Source: Actinomycetota bacterium (GTDB lineage Bacteria; Actinomycetota; Actinomycetes; Streptosporangiales; Streptosporangiaceae). Taken from it: a stretch of 11,274 nucleotides of DNA. The notes under the pieces are model-generated. The model was not told the origin of the DNA. It ran no database searches and saw only the letters and a list, made by a program, of their open reading frames with translations. Positions within the stretch are counted from its first letter, which is position 1; each line of letters begins with the position of its first letter. Location of the stretch: positions 3,223 through 14,496 of the forward strand of contig PLIQ01000092.1 of NCBI GenBank assembly GCA_003140115.1. The letters run 5' to 3'. The translations under genes and the position numbers were made by a program. This document shows, in pieces, positions 1 to 6,198 of the stretch.

Positions 1-22
1 TAGCGGCGCCCTAGCGGCGCCC
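1..22. repeat. Two tandem 11-base units at the window edge
   Basis: TAGCGGCGCCC occurs at 1-11 and again at 12-22. It ends before the ATPase promoter. The array may continue beyond the window; nothing more can be said. Confidence 0.6.
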
Positions 23-55
23 TCGGGAAGCGGCCGAGGCGATGGGCGGCGGCCT

Positions 56-84
56 TTTACTACGTGACCCGTCCTGTTTAAGGT
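56..84 (+). promoter_or_regulatory. Probable sigma-70-type promoter of the HerA-like ATPase gene
   Basis: A TTTACT hexamer (56-61) and a TAAGGT hexamer (79-84, fitting the actinobacterial TANNNT -10 pattern) are separated by exactly 17 bases, inside a short stretch clearly richer in A+T than its surroundings. Transcription would begin near 91 and give a leader of about 35 bases before the GTG at 126. The promoter lies downstream of the ATG at 42, so it argues against that longer start. This is pattern matching only; no start site has been measured. Confidence 0.5.
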
Positions 85-112
85 ATCTGTGTCGGGACGT
101 AACAAAACATGT

Positions 113-119
113 GGAAAGG
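113..119 (+). promoter_or_regulatory. Ribosome binding site that selects GTG 126
   Basis: GGAAAGG at 113-119 sits 6 bases before the GTG at 126. No comparable purine-rich site was found before the ATG at 42. Codons between 42 and 125 include two TTA, one CTA, ACA, AAA and two TGT, unlike the GC-ending codons of the gene body. Together with the promoter at 56-84 this favours the GTG. Confidence 0.6.
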
Positions 120-125
120 CGCCTC

Positions 126-3095
126 GTGACCTTAGGCTGGCCCGAGCTGACCGCGCTTGACGCGTACCGGATTACCGACATACCACGCCGCCTCGGCCCG
201 GGCGAGACCGGAGCACCAGTCGGCCAGCCGAACGACCCCGGCCGCACGCAGCGGCTGGCCGCGCTGATCGCGGCCTACCACGCGAGCGTAGCCGCCCAGG
301 GCAACGGCCCGGGCGCGCTGGCCCTCGGCTGGGTGCGGCACCGGGCCGGCGGTCCGGTGCAGTTCCTCGCGGCCGGCCCCGGCCTGGTCGGCAGCCAGGA
401 CGACCGCGACGTCCTGCTCACCCTGCCCGGCGGCGCCCGGGCCGAGCCACTGGACCGCGGCGCCCTGGCCACCCTCATGTCCGAGCTGCCGAGCTGGCGG
501 GCCATCGGCGGGATCAGCGACGGGCTCCGGCCCGAGGCCGGGCGCCGCACCGGGCAGCGACCTCCGCCGTCGCTGGAAGAGTGCCTGCTGGCGGTGTGGC
601 CGGGGGCGTTCGGCTGGCTGCTGGTGGCCGAGCCGGCCGGAGGTGCCGAGATCGGGGCGATCGCCGAGCAGGTAGCCCGGCGGGAGGAGCAGGTCGCCGG
701 TCAGGGCGAGGGGTTCCCGGACCGAGCGGTGCAGGCTCACCGGCTCCGCCTGCGGCACGCCGAACTGCGCCAGGGCCTGTCGACCGGGCTGTGGCGGCTC
801 CGGCTGGCCGCGGGGGGCGCCGACGCGGACGCCGCGGCCCGGGTGGCCGGGCTGGTCTGCGCCTCCGCCGATCTGGCCGAACTGCCCTACGCCGTGGCCC
901 CGGCCGACGGCGACGCCCGCGGCCTGCCCGAGCTTATGCAGGACACCAGCCCGGCCCCGGCCGGCGGGGACGCCGTGCTGGGCTATCCCTGCTACGCCAG
1001 CACCGAGCTGGTCGCGGCGCTGGCCCGGCCGCCCGAGCGTGAGATCCCCGGGGTGCGGCTGGCGTTGCGGCCCGACTTCGACGTGACCCAGGAGCCGGCC
1101 GCCGCCCAGCGCGAGGCGATCGAGGTGGGTGAGGTGCTGGACCGCAGCCGCCGGCCTGCCGGGCCGCTGGTGCTGCCGCTCGACTCGCTGAACCGGCACG
1201 TGTTCGTCTGCGGCGCCACCGGGACGGGCAAGTCGCAGACGGTGCGCGCTTTGCTCGAGGCCGCCACCCGCGCCGGGATTCCGTGGCTGGTGGTGGAGCC
1301 GGCCAAGGCCGAGTACCGGCTGATGGCGGCGCGCCTCGGCGCCGGGGCGGTCGAGGTGGTACGGATCCGGCCCGGGGAATCCGATGCGATCGCGGCCGGG
1401 CTCAACCCGCTCGAGCCGGCCCCGGACGCCGCGGGCCGCCGGTTCCCGCTGCAGACCCACGCGGACCTGGTCAAGGCGCTGTTCCTCGCGTCGTTCCGGT
1501 CCGAGGAGCCGTTCTCCCAGGTCCTCAGCGCGGCCTTGACCCGGGTCTACGAGGACGCCGGATGGGACATGACGCTGGGCGAGACGATCACGGCGGACCC
1601 GAACCCCGGCTATCCGGGCCTGACCGAACTGCAGCGAGCCGCGATCAGGATGGTCCGCGAGGTCGGCTACAGCCAGCAGATCACCGACAACGTGCTCGGC
1701 TTCATCAAGGTACGGCTGGCTAGCCTGCGCCGGGGCACCACCGGCCGGTTCCTGGAGGGCGGCCATCAGCTCGACTTCGGCCGGCTGCTGCGGACCAACG
1801 CCGTGCTCGAGATGCAGGACGTGGGCGACGACAGCGACAAGGCATTCCTCATGGGGACGGTGCTGGTCCGGCTGGCCGAGCACCTGCGGATGGAGCACAA
1901 GGCCCAGCCGGCCGGCCAGGTCCGGCTGCGCCACCTGACCGTCATCGAGGAAGCCGGCCGGCTGCTGCGCCGCCCGGAAGCCCCAGGCGGTGCGGCCGCC
2001 CGCGCGGTCGAGATGTTCGCCGGCCTGCTGGCCGAGATCCGCGCTTACGGCGAGGGGCTCATCATCGTCGAGCAGATCCCCGAGCACCTGGTCCCGGACG
2101 TGATCAAGAACACGGCGGTGAAGATCACCCACCGCCTCCCGGCGGCCGACGACCGGGACGCGGTGGGCGCCACGATGAACATGACCCGGGCGCAGAACCG
2201 CTTCCTGGTCACCCTGCGGCCGGGCGAGGCTGCGGTCTTCGCCGACGGCATGGACTACCCGCTGCTGGCCCAGATGCCCGACGGCACCGGCCGGGAGGCG
2301 GCGGCCGAGGTCGCCACCGCGACCCCCGCCGGGGTGGTCCAGTCGCGTAGCACGACGTGCGGCGGGGACTGCACCGCACGCCCGTGCACGCTGCGGGATA
2401 TGCGAGTCGCCCAGCGGGCCCTGGACGAGTACCCCGCCATCCGGCTGTGGGCCGAGCTGTCGGTCCTCGGGCACCTGACCGGCTGGCCCATGCCGGTGCC
2501 CCGGACCGCGCTGCTGTCCCTGCTGCAGATGATGCCGTCCCGGCTGCGCGACTGCGCCATCTCGCACGGCGTGGACGCGGCGGTGAGCGTCCGGGTGCCG
2601 GTCATCGCCGGGCGGGTCAGCCCGGTCGGGCTGGCCGCGCACGTCAGCACCGCGATCCGGGCCCGGGTATCGCTGGGCAGCTGGCTCTGCCAGCGGGAGG
2701 AGCCTCGCTGGCTCGCGCCCGCCTACCAGTGGACGCTGGTGCTGGACGTGCTCAAGACCGCGGACCGGCAGAATCCCGGGGCGGGCCCGCACCCGCGCAG
2801 CTCGGAATGGGAGCGGACGTACGGGCAAGCCATCGCCGGAGATACCTGCGCCCGGCAGGTCGGCACCGTCCAGCGCTGGTACGACGGAGCGCAACGCGAT
2901 GCCTGGGAAGTGCGGGCGGTGGCGTTCGGGGTGGAGGTCCCGTCCGCCGCGGAACGGGCCGTCGGGGCCGCCGCGGAGGACGACGACTTCGAGGAACGGC
3001 TCACCGGATACCTCGACCAGTTTGTCGACTGCCGTTGGCCTCGGCTTTACCTGGCCGGGGACGCGCTCGGTGACCCTCCGGATCAGCCTTTGTAG
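126..3095 (+). CDS. HerA/VirB4-like P-loop ATPase (DUF87-type helicase core)
   Basis: This is a 989-residue protein counted from GTG 126. A variable N-terminal part of about 340 residues precedes a RecA-like ATPase core. Walker A is GATGTGKS at residues 363-370, followed by the strand PWLVVEPAKAEYRLM. Walker B is LTVIEEA near residues 604-610, with Glu-Glu instead of the usual Asp-Glu, as in many HerA-like proteins. EIRAYGEGLIIVEQIPEHL and ITHRLPAADDRDAVG match the C-terminal part of HerA/VirB4 cores, where a sensor glutamine and arginine finger are expected. After the core are three closely spaced cysteines (residues 745, 749, 754) and a further C-terminal domain of about 230 residues that I do not recognise. 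The family forms hexameric DNA translocases or helicases working with nucleases or in secretion and defence complexes; the substrate here is unknown. No signal peptide or membrane segment was seen, so it is probably cytoplasmic. Codon 3 is TTA, the only in-frame TTA I found in the window. The ATG at 42 would give 1017 residues but is disfavoured. No partner gene is visible inside the window. Confidence 0.85.
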   Translation: MTLGWPELTALDAYRITDIPRRLGPGETGAPVGQPNDPGRTQRLAALIAAYHASVAAQGNGPGALALGWVRHRAGGPVQFLAAGPGLVGSQDDRDVLLTLPGGARAEPLDRGALATLMSELPSWRAIGGISDGLRPEAGRRTGQRPPPSLEECLLAVWPGAFGWLLVAEPAGGAEIGAIAEQVARREEQVAGQGEGFPDRAVQAHRLRLRHAELRQGLSTGLWRLRLAAGGADADAAARVAGLVCASADLAELPYAVAPADGDARGLPELMQDTSPAPAGGDAVLGYPCYASTELVAALARPPEREIPGVRLALRPDFDVTQEPAAAQREAIEVGEVLDRSRRPAGPLVLPLDSLNRHVFVCGATGTGKSQTVRALLEAATRAGIPWLVVEPAKAEYRLMAARLGAGAVEVVRIRPGESDAIAAGLNPLEPAPDAAGRRFPLQTHADLVKALFLASFRSEEPFSQVLSAALTRVYEDAGWDMTLGETITADPNPGYPGLTELQRAAIRMVREVGYSQQITDNVLGFIKVRLASLRRGTTGRFLEGGHQLDFGRLLRTNAVLEMQDVGDDSDKAFLMGTVLVRLAEHLRMEHKAQPAGQVRLRHLTVIEEAGRLLRRPEAPGGAAARAVEMFAGLLAEIRAYGEGLIIVEQIPEHLVPDVIKNTAVKITHRLPAADDRDAVGATMNMTRAQNRFLVTLRPGEAAVFADGMDYPLLAQMPDGTGREAAAEVATATPAGVVQSRSTTCGGDCTARPCTLRDMRVAQRALDEYPAIRLWAELSVLGHLTGWPMPVPRTALLSLLQMMPSRLRDCAISHGVDAAVSVRVPVIAGRVSPVGLAAHVSTAIRARVSLGSWLCQREEPRWLAPAYQWTLVLDVLKTADRQNPGAGPHPRSSEWERTYGQAIAGDTCARQVGTVQRWYDGAQRDAWEVRAVAFGVEVPSAAERAVGAAAEDDDFEERLTGYLDQFVDCRWPRLYLAGDALGDPPDQPL

Positions 3096-3211
3096 CCGCG
3101 CGTTGTCCACAATTGAATCCACAGACATGTGCATTCAGTTGCCAGGGCCCCGTCCATACTGGGACGTTACGTTCTGAGTTATCCACAGCGCGTGCTTGTG
3201 GAGAACGTCCG
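3096..3211. promoter_or_regulatory. DnaA-box cluster in a convergent intergenic gap
   Basis: The gap between two converging genes contains TTGTCCACA (3103-3111, + strand, exact actinobacterial DnaA box), TTATCCACA (3179-3187, + strand, exact classical box) and TTCTCCACA (3197-3205, - strand, one mismatch). A degenerate GAATCCACA lies at 3115-3123. Both flanking genes end here, so no promoter function is needed. DnaA binding at such extra-origin clusters is known to titrate DnaA or alter its nucleotide state. The last two boxes also form an imperfect inverted repeat (TCCACA, 9-base loop, TGTGGA), which could be a terminator stem instead. A 5-bp hairpin (3151-3155 with 3162-3166) could also end transcription. 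DnaA binding is inferred. Confidence 0.6.
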
Positions 3212-4855
3212 TCAGGTCGCTGGCAGCAGCTCGGGAAGCCTGCCAGGGGACGCCGTGGACACCGATCGCCAGCCCCAGCGCCCGGACAAGCAGAGCCAGA
3301 CCAACGCCACGGCGGCCAGCAGGCGAACGCCGGGCGTCAGCCACGCGCCGTCGAACTGGCCGAGGTTAGCCAGCCAATGAGGCTGGAACGGGCTCTGCAC
3401 GGCCTGGACGTAAACGGTCGCGCCGGCCAGCAGGCGGATCAGCACCACCCAGTCCAGCCGCGAGGCCGAGTACAGCGCGAGCAAGCTGATGGCCATCACG
3501 TCGTACCAGGGCCGCTGGAAGGCGGTGAGGAAGAGCCAGGCCAGGCTCAGGGCTAGGGCCGGGGTCACGGCGGGCAGGCGCGGCACCGGGTCGGGGAAGC
3601 GCAGCACGGCCAGCACCGCTACGGCGGCGAACAGCAGGTACGCGATCAGTTCCAGGTGCGGCGGGACGCTGGTCACGCTGAACTGGGTGTAGCCGAGCAC
3701 CGGCCGCCAGAAAAGCTGGTACATGGTGTCCCAGGTGATCCCGGGGCTGCGGGTGAGGAGGATCTTGATCGCGGGGGTGCCCGCCGCCAGGTAGGCCGGG
3801 ACGACGACCAGCAGGAAGCCGGCCGCGGCGGCGGCCAGCGGCTTGACCGACCGGCGGCAAGCCCAGGCCACGGCCAGGCCGAACAGGGCGTACTCGGCCT
3901 TGATGCCGGTGGCCACGCCGATCGCCAGCCCGGCCAGGACCGCGTCACGCAGCCCGATCTGCCCACCGCCCCGCTCGGCGCGCGGTTCGCTGCCTGGCTC
4001 GCTGGCCGTTTCGCTGCCTGGGCGGCTGCTCTGGCTGGGGCGGATGCGCAGCGCGACCACGCCCAGCAGGCCGAACAGCGCGGCCAGCCCGTCGATATGA
4101 CCGCTGGCCACGATCTCCCACAGCAGCAGCGGGTTCACCGACCAGAGCAGGTGCGCGCGCAGGCGCTGCGCGGGATCGGCTCGGAGCAGGCGGTCCAGGA
4201 CCAAGATCACCGCGCCGAAGGCCAGCGCCTCCTCCAGCTTCAGCCAGAACGTGATCCGGGCCAGCGAAGATCCGCCCAGCTCGGCCGCGGCCCACTCGGC
4301 CCCGGTGGCCACCGGGCCGTACACCGACACCGTGGTCGTCCAGGTGGACGGTATCTCACTGAACGGGATCTGCCGGCCGATCGGGTCACCGCTGCGCTGC
4401 AACTCCAGCGGGGTCATGACGTAGGGGCTGCGCCCGATGACCGCCATCCGTCCATTGGCGGCGTACGAGATGGCGTCGGTCGAACCGGCCGCGGGCAGCA
4501 CGGTCACCACCGCGACAGCCAGGAACGCGGCCGCGATGACCGCGCGTACCGGCGGCCGCGCGCCGCGGGCCACGGCGAGCAGCCCGGCGATCACCCCGGC
4601 GCAGCCCAGCACGATCGCGGCCCACAGCGACACGGTCACGAACGTGGCGGTCAGGTGCAGCGCGTGCCACCAGGGCGGGCTGCCGGCCGGGTGGCGCAGG
4701 GCCGGCACGGAGACGTTCGGCCCGGCGGCCGAGATCGCGATGATGATAAGCGTCGAGATGGCGATGGCCGCCGCGGCCAGCCAGCCGAGGAGGCGGGTCA
4801 GTTCGGGCGAGCCGGAACGACTGATCCTTTCGTCGCCGTCGTGCTCGCCCACCAC
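3212..4855 (-). CDS. Polytopic GT-C-fold glycosyltransferase (polyprenol-phosphate mannosyltransferase-like)
   Basis: This 547-residue integral membrane protein has about 11-12 hydrophobic segments (roughly 23-44, 68-95, 103-122, 204-222, 238-268, 302-330, 337-358, 400-418, 428-445, 450-465, 470-487, 508-524). The loop after the third segment carries GSTDAISYAANGRMAVIGRSP (124-144), which resembles the first external loop of actinobacterial alpha-mannosyltransferases of the MptA/MptB and GT87 type; Asp127 is the likely catalytic or metal-binding acid. WSVNPLLLWEIVASGHIDG (238-256) is another typical GT-C segment. Such enzymes take sugar from a polyprenyl-phosphate donor on the outer membrane face to build lipoglycans or wall polysaccharides; the exact sugar and acceptor cannot be read from sequence. 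The GTG at 4855 was chosen because it directly precedes the N-terminal region and has a partial Shine-Dalgarno site (AGGCGGG) 5 bases upstream. Residues 277-295 form a short Gly-Ser-Glu-Pro repeat loop. The gene converges on the ATPase gene and follows the DUF5324-like gene across a hairpin. Confidence 0.75.
   Translation of the reverse strand: MVGEHDGDERISRSGSPELTRLLGWLAAAAIAISTLIIIAISAAGPNVSVPALRHPAGSPPWWHALHLTATFVTVSLWAAIVLGCAGVIAGLLAVARGARPPVRAVIAAAFLAVAVVTVLPAAGSTDAISYAANGRMAVIGRSPYVMTPLELQRSGDPIGRQIPFSEIPSTWTTTVSVYGPVATGAEWAAAELGGSSLARITFWLKLEEALAFGAVILVLDRLLRADPAQRLRAHLLWSVNPLLLWEIVASGHIDGLAALFGLLGVVALRIRPSQSSRPGSETASEPGSEPRAERGGGQIGLRDAVLAGLAIGVATGIKAEYALFGLAVAWACRRSVKPLAAAAAGFLLVVVPAYLAAGTPAIKILLTRSPGITWDTMYQLFWRPVLGYTQFSVTSVPPHLELIAYLLFAAVAVLAVLRFPDPVPRLPAVTPALALSLAWLFLTAFQRPWYDVMAISLLALYSASRLDWVVLIRLLAGATVYVQAVQSPFQPHWLANLGQFDGAWLTPGVRLLAAVALVWLCLSGRWGWRSVSTASPGRLPELLPAT
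3986..4021 (-). repeat. Short in-frame direct repeat in a glycosyltransferase loop
   Basis: The 12-mer TTCGCTGCCTGG occurs at 3986-3997 and again at 4010-4021, a 24-base (8-codon) period. It encodes a repeated Ser-Glu-Pro-Gly-Ser-Glu pattern in the hydrophilic loop around residues 280-291. It looks like slippage-generated linker expansion and keeps the frame. Confidence 0.6.
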
Positions 4856-4881
4856 TTGGCCCGCCTGCCGATCATGATCCC

Positions 4882-4910
4882 TGACTACGGAACCCGTAGG
4901 TCCGTGTCTA
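4882..4910 (-). promoter_or_regulatory. Possible promoter of the glycosyltransferase gene
   Basis: On the minus strand, TAGACA (4910-4905, five of six bases of TTGACA) and TAGTCA (4887-4882) are 17 bases apart. The predicted start near 4875 lies about 20 bases before the GTG at 4855. The -10 lacks the final T, so this is weak. It would let the gene be transcribed independently of the gene upstream, consistent with the hairpin at 4935-4965. Confidence 0.35.
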
Positions 4911-4934
4911 GACGGTACCGGATCAGGCGCAGGC

Positions 4935-4965
4935 AGGCGCGGCGTCCGGGCTGGACGCCGCGCCT
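4935..4965 (-). terminator. Strong hairpin terminator after the DUF5324-like gene
   Basis: AGGCGCGGCGTCC (4935-4947) pairs perfectly with GGACGCCGCGCCT (4953-4965) around a 5-base loop, a 13-bp GC-rich stem starting 13 bases beyond the stop codon at 4979-4981. No T-tract follows on the minus strand, which is common for actinobacterial hairpin terminators. It separates the gene from the downstream glycosyltransferase gene. Confidence 0.65.
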
Positions 4966-4978
4966 TCCCGTTGTGCCG

Positions 4979-5509
4979 CTACCTTTCGGGCGTGGTGACC
5001 CGCCCGTTGGCCGAGGAGGCCTCGGCCGCGGAGTCGTCGGCCGCCGCCTGCTCCGCGGCTTCCGGTTCGGTGGCGTCCTTGGCGTCGGCCGTGGCACTCG
5101 CGTACCGGCGCCGCATGGCGACGGCCGCCCCGGCGCCGGCCGCGGCCAGCAGGGCGCCCAGGCCAAACAGCCAGCGGCGGTCGAACCGCCGCCGCCCGCT
5201 GGTCTTGGCCGGCCTGACCTGGCTGGCGGTGGAGCGCAGCGCCGAAGAGACCTTTGGCGCGACCGAGGCGGTCACCGCTTCCGCGGCGTCCTCGAGCCGG
5301 GGTGCGACCCATTCCCGGGCGCCCCGGACGGCGTCCTGGACGTGCGGCGCGGCCCACTCCTTGGCGCCGGTAGCGCCCTGGAGGGCGCCCTGGACCGCTG
5401 TCGTTCCCGCGCGCTTTCCTATCGGGACGGCCTGAGCAGCGGCGTCCTTCGCGCGCGCGCCGATCGCCGCCGCCCCGGCCTTGGTGCGGTTGGTCTTGAT
5501 GAGGGACAC
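4979..5509 (-). CDS. DUF5324-like single-pass membrane protein
   Basis: This is a 176-residue protein starting at GTG 5509, preceded by GGAGG (5520-5516) with 6-base spacing. Residues 1-100 are Ala-rich and amphipathic. They contain three imperfect repeats of about 16 residues around the pattern (Glu-Trp/Ser)-x-Ala-Pro-x-x-x-(Asp/Ser)-Ala (near 51-60, 66-75 and 82-91). A strongly basic patch (GRRRFDRRW, 105-113) is followed by one transmembrane helix (about 113-132), an Arg cluster, and an acidic Ala/Glu/Asp-rich tail (about 137-176). Architecture and position next to ppiA/rhomboid match the actinobacterial DUF5324 family as I know it; no function is established. Basic residues flank the helix on both sides, so topology is not decided by them. 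It has its own terminator and is divergent from ppiA. Family assignment rests on resemblance rather than a search. Confidence 0.7.
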   Translation of the reverse strand: MSLIKTNRTKAGAAAIGARAKDAAAQAVPIGKRAGTTAVQGALQGATGAKEWAAPHVQDAVRGAREWVAPRLEDAAEAVTASVAPKVSSALRSTASQVRPAKTSGRRRFDRRWLFGLGALLAAAGAGAAVAMRRRYASATADAKDATEPEAAEQAAADDSAAEASSANGRVTTPER

Positions 5510-5659
5510 AGTAAACCTCCCGAGCGTAATGCCGTTATCACAGACTTCCCGTCCCGGCTGTCTTCAACCATCGCGCGCTACCGGTACGGTGATGATTGAA
5601 GGATGTTTTACGCCCACGAAATATAACGGATTGTAAGGCCATCGGATGGAGTCACACGC
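5510..5659. promoter_or_regulatory. Divergent promoter region between the DUF5324-like gene and ppiA
   Basis: This 150-base gap must carry the starts for both outward-reading genes. For ppiA the best match is TTGAAG (5596-5601), a 17-base spacer and AAATAT (5619-5624) in an A+T-rich patch, giving a leader of about 28 bases and a GGAG ribosome site at 5648-5651. For the minus-strand gene I could not find a -35/-10 pair with acceptable spacing; GATAAC (5539-5534) is the closest -10-like sequence. Confidence 0.35.
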
Positions 5660-6184
5660 ATGGCAGAGACGCTGACCGCGACATTGCAGACGAACCAGGG
5701 CCGGGTGGTCATCCGCCTTTTCCCTGATCACGCACCGAAGACCGTGCGCAACTTCGTGGAACTGGCCGAGGGCGGCAAGGAGTGGACCGACCCGCGCACG
5801 GGCCGCGCGACCACCAGCAAGCTGTATGACGGGACCATCTTCCACCGGGTCATTCCCGACTTCATGATCCAGGGCGGCGACCCGCTCGGCAGCGGCCGCG
5901 GCGGACCCGGTTACAAATTCGCCGACGAGATCCATCCCGACCTGCGCTTTGACCGGCCCTACCTGCTGGCCATGGCCAACGCCGGGCCCGGCACCAACGG
6001 CTCGCAGTTCTTCATCACGGTCGGCGCCACGCCCTGGCTCAACGGCAAGCACACCATCTTCGGCGAGGTCATCGAGGGTGCCGACGTGGTGGACGCGATC
6101 AGCCGGCTGAAGACCGGCAGCCAGGACCGGCCGGCGGAGGACGTCATCGTCGAGTCGGTCACCGTGGACCGCGTCGAGAGCTGA
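5660..6184 (+). CDS. ppiA: Peptidyl-prolyl cis-trans isomerase, cyclophilin type
   Basis: This 174-residue cytoplasmic cyclophilin catalyses cis-trans isomerisation of peptide bonds before proline. The fold signature is complete: FHRVIPDFMIQGGDP (61-75) carries the catalytic arginine (Arg63) plus Phe68 and Gln71, and NGSQFFIT (113-120) and PWLNGKHTIFGEV (125-137) supply the pocket phenylalanine, Trp126 and His131. An insertion at about 38-54 (GGKEWTDPRTGRATTSK) before the active-site strand is usual in actinobacterial PpiA. There is no signal peptide. ATG 5660 is preceded by GGAG with 8-base spacing. The gene is 14 bases upstream of the rhomboid gene and probably cotranscribed with it; the same pair sits near crgA and the pkn block in other actinobacteria. 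Confidence 0.95.
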   Translation: MAETLTATLQTNQGRVVIRLFPDHAPKTVRNFVELAEGGKEWTDPRTGRATTSKLYDGTIFHRVIPDFMIQGGDPLGSGRGGPGYKFADEIHPDLRFDRPYLLAMANAGPGTNGSQFFITVGATPWLNGKHTIFGEVIEGADVVDAISRLKTGSQDRPAEDVIVESVTVDRVES

Positions 6185-6198
6185 TCGGACCCTCAACC

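Noticed and set aside
110..118. A DnaA-box-like TGTGGAAAG before the ATPase start
   Set aside because: It is a single imperfect match overlapping the ribosome binding site, and is better explained by that.
42..125. Start of the ATPase gene at ATG 42
   Set aside because: The stretch has atypical codons, overlaps a good promoter match and lacks a ribosome site; GTG 126 has GGAAAGG at proper spacing.
132..3134. A 1000-codon open frame on the minus strand opposite the HerA-like ATPase gene
   Set aside because: Long antisense frames are usual in high-GC DNA. Its translation is Arg/Gly/Pro/Gln-rich with no recognisable motif, while the plus strand encodes a clear ATPase core.
3096..3211. Chromosomal origin oriC
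   Set aside because: Only three good DnaA boxes are present, there is no A+T-rich unwinding region, and dnaA and dnaN do not flank the gap. An auxiliary DnaA site is the more modest reading.
3656..5599. A 647-codon plus-strand frame across the glycosyltransferase and DUF5324-like genes
   Set aside because: It is antisense to two well-supported membrane protein genes, spans their terminator and promoters, and has low-complexity composition.
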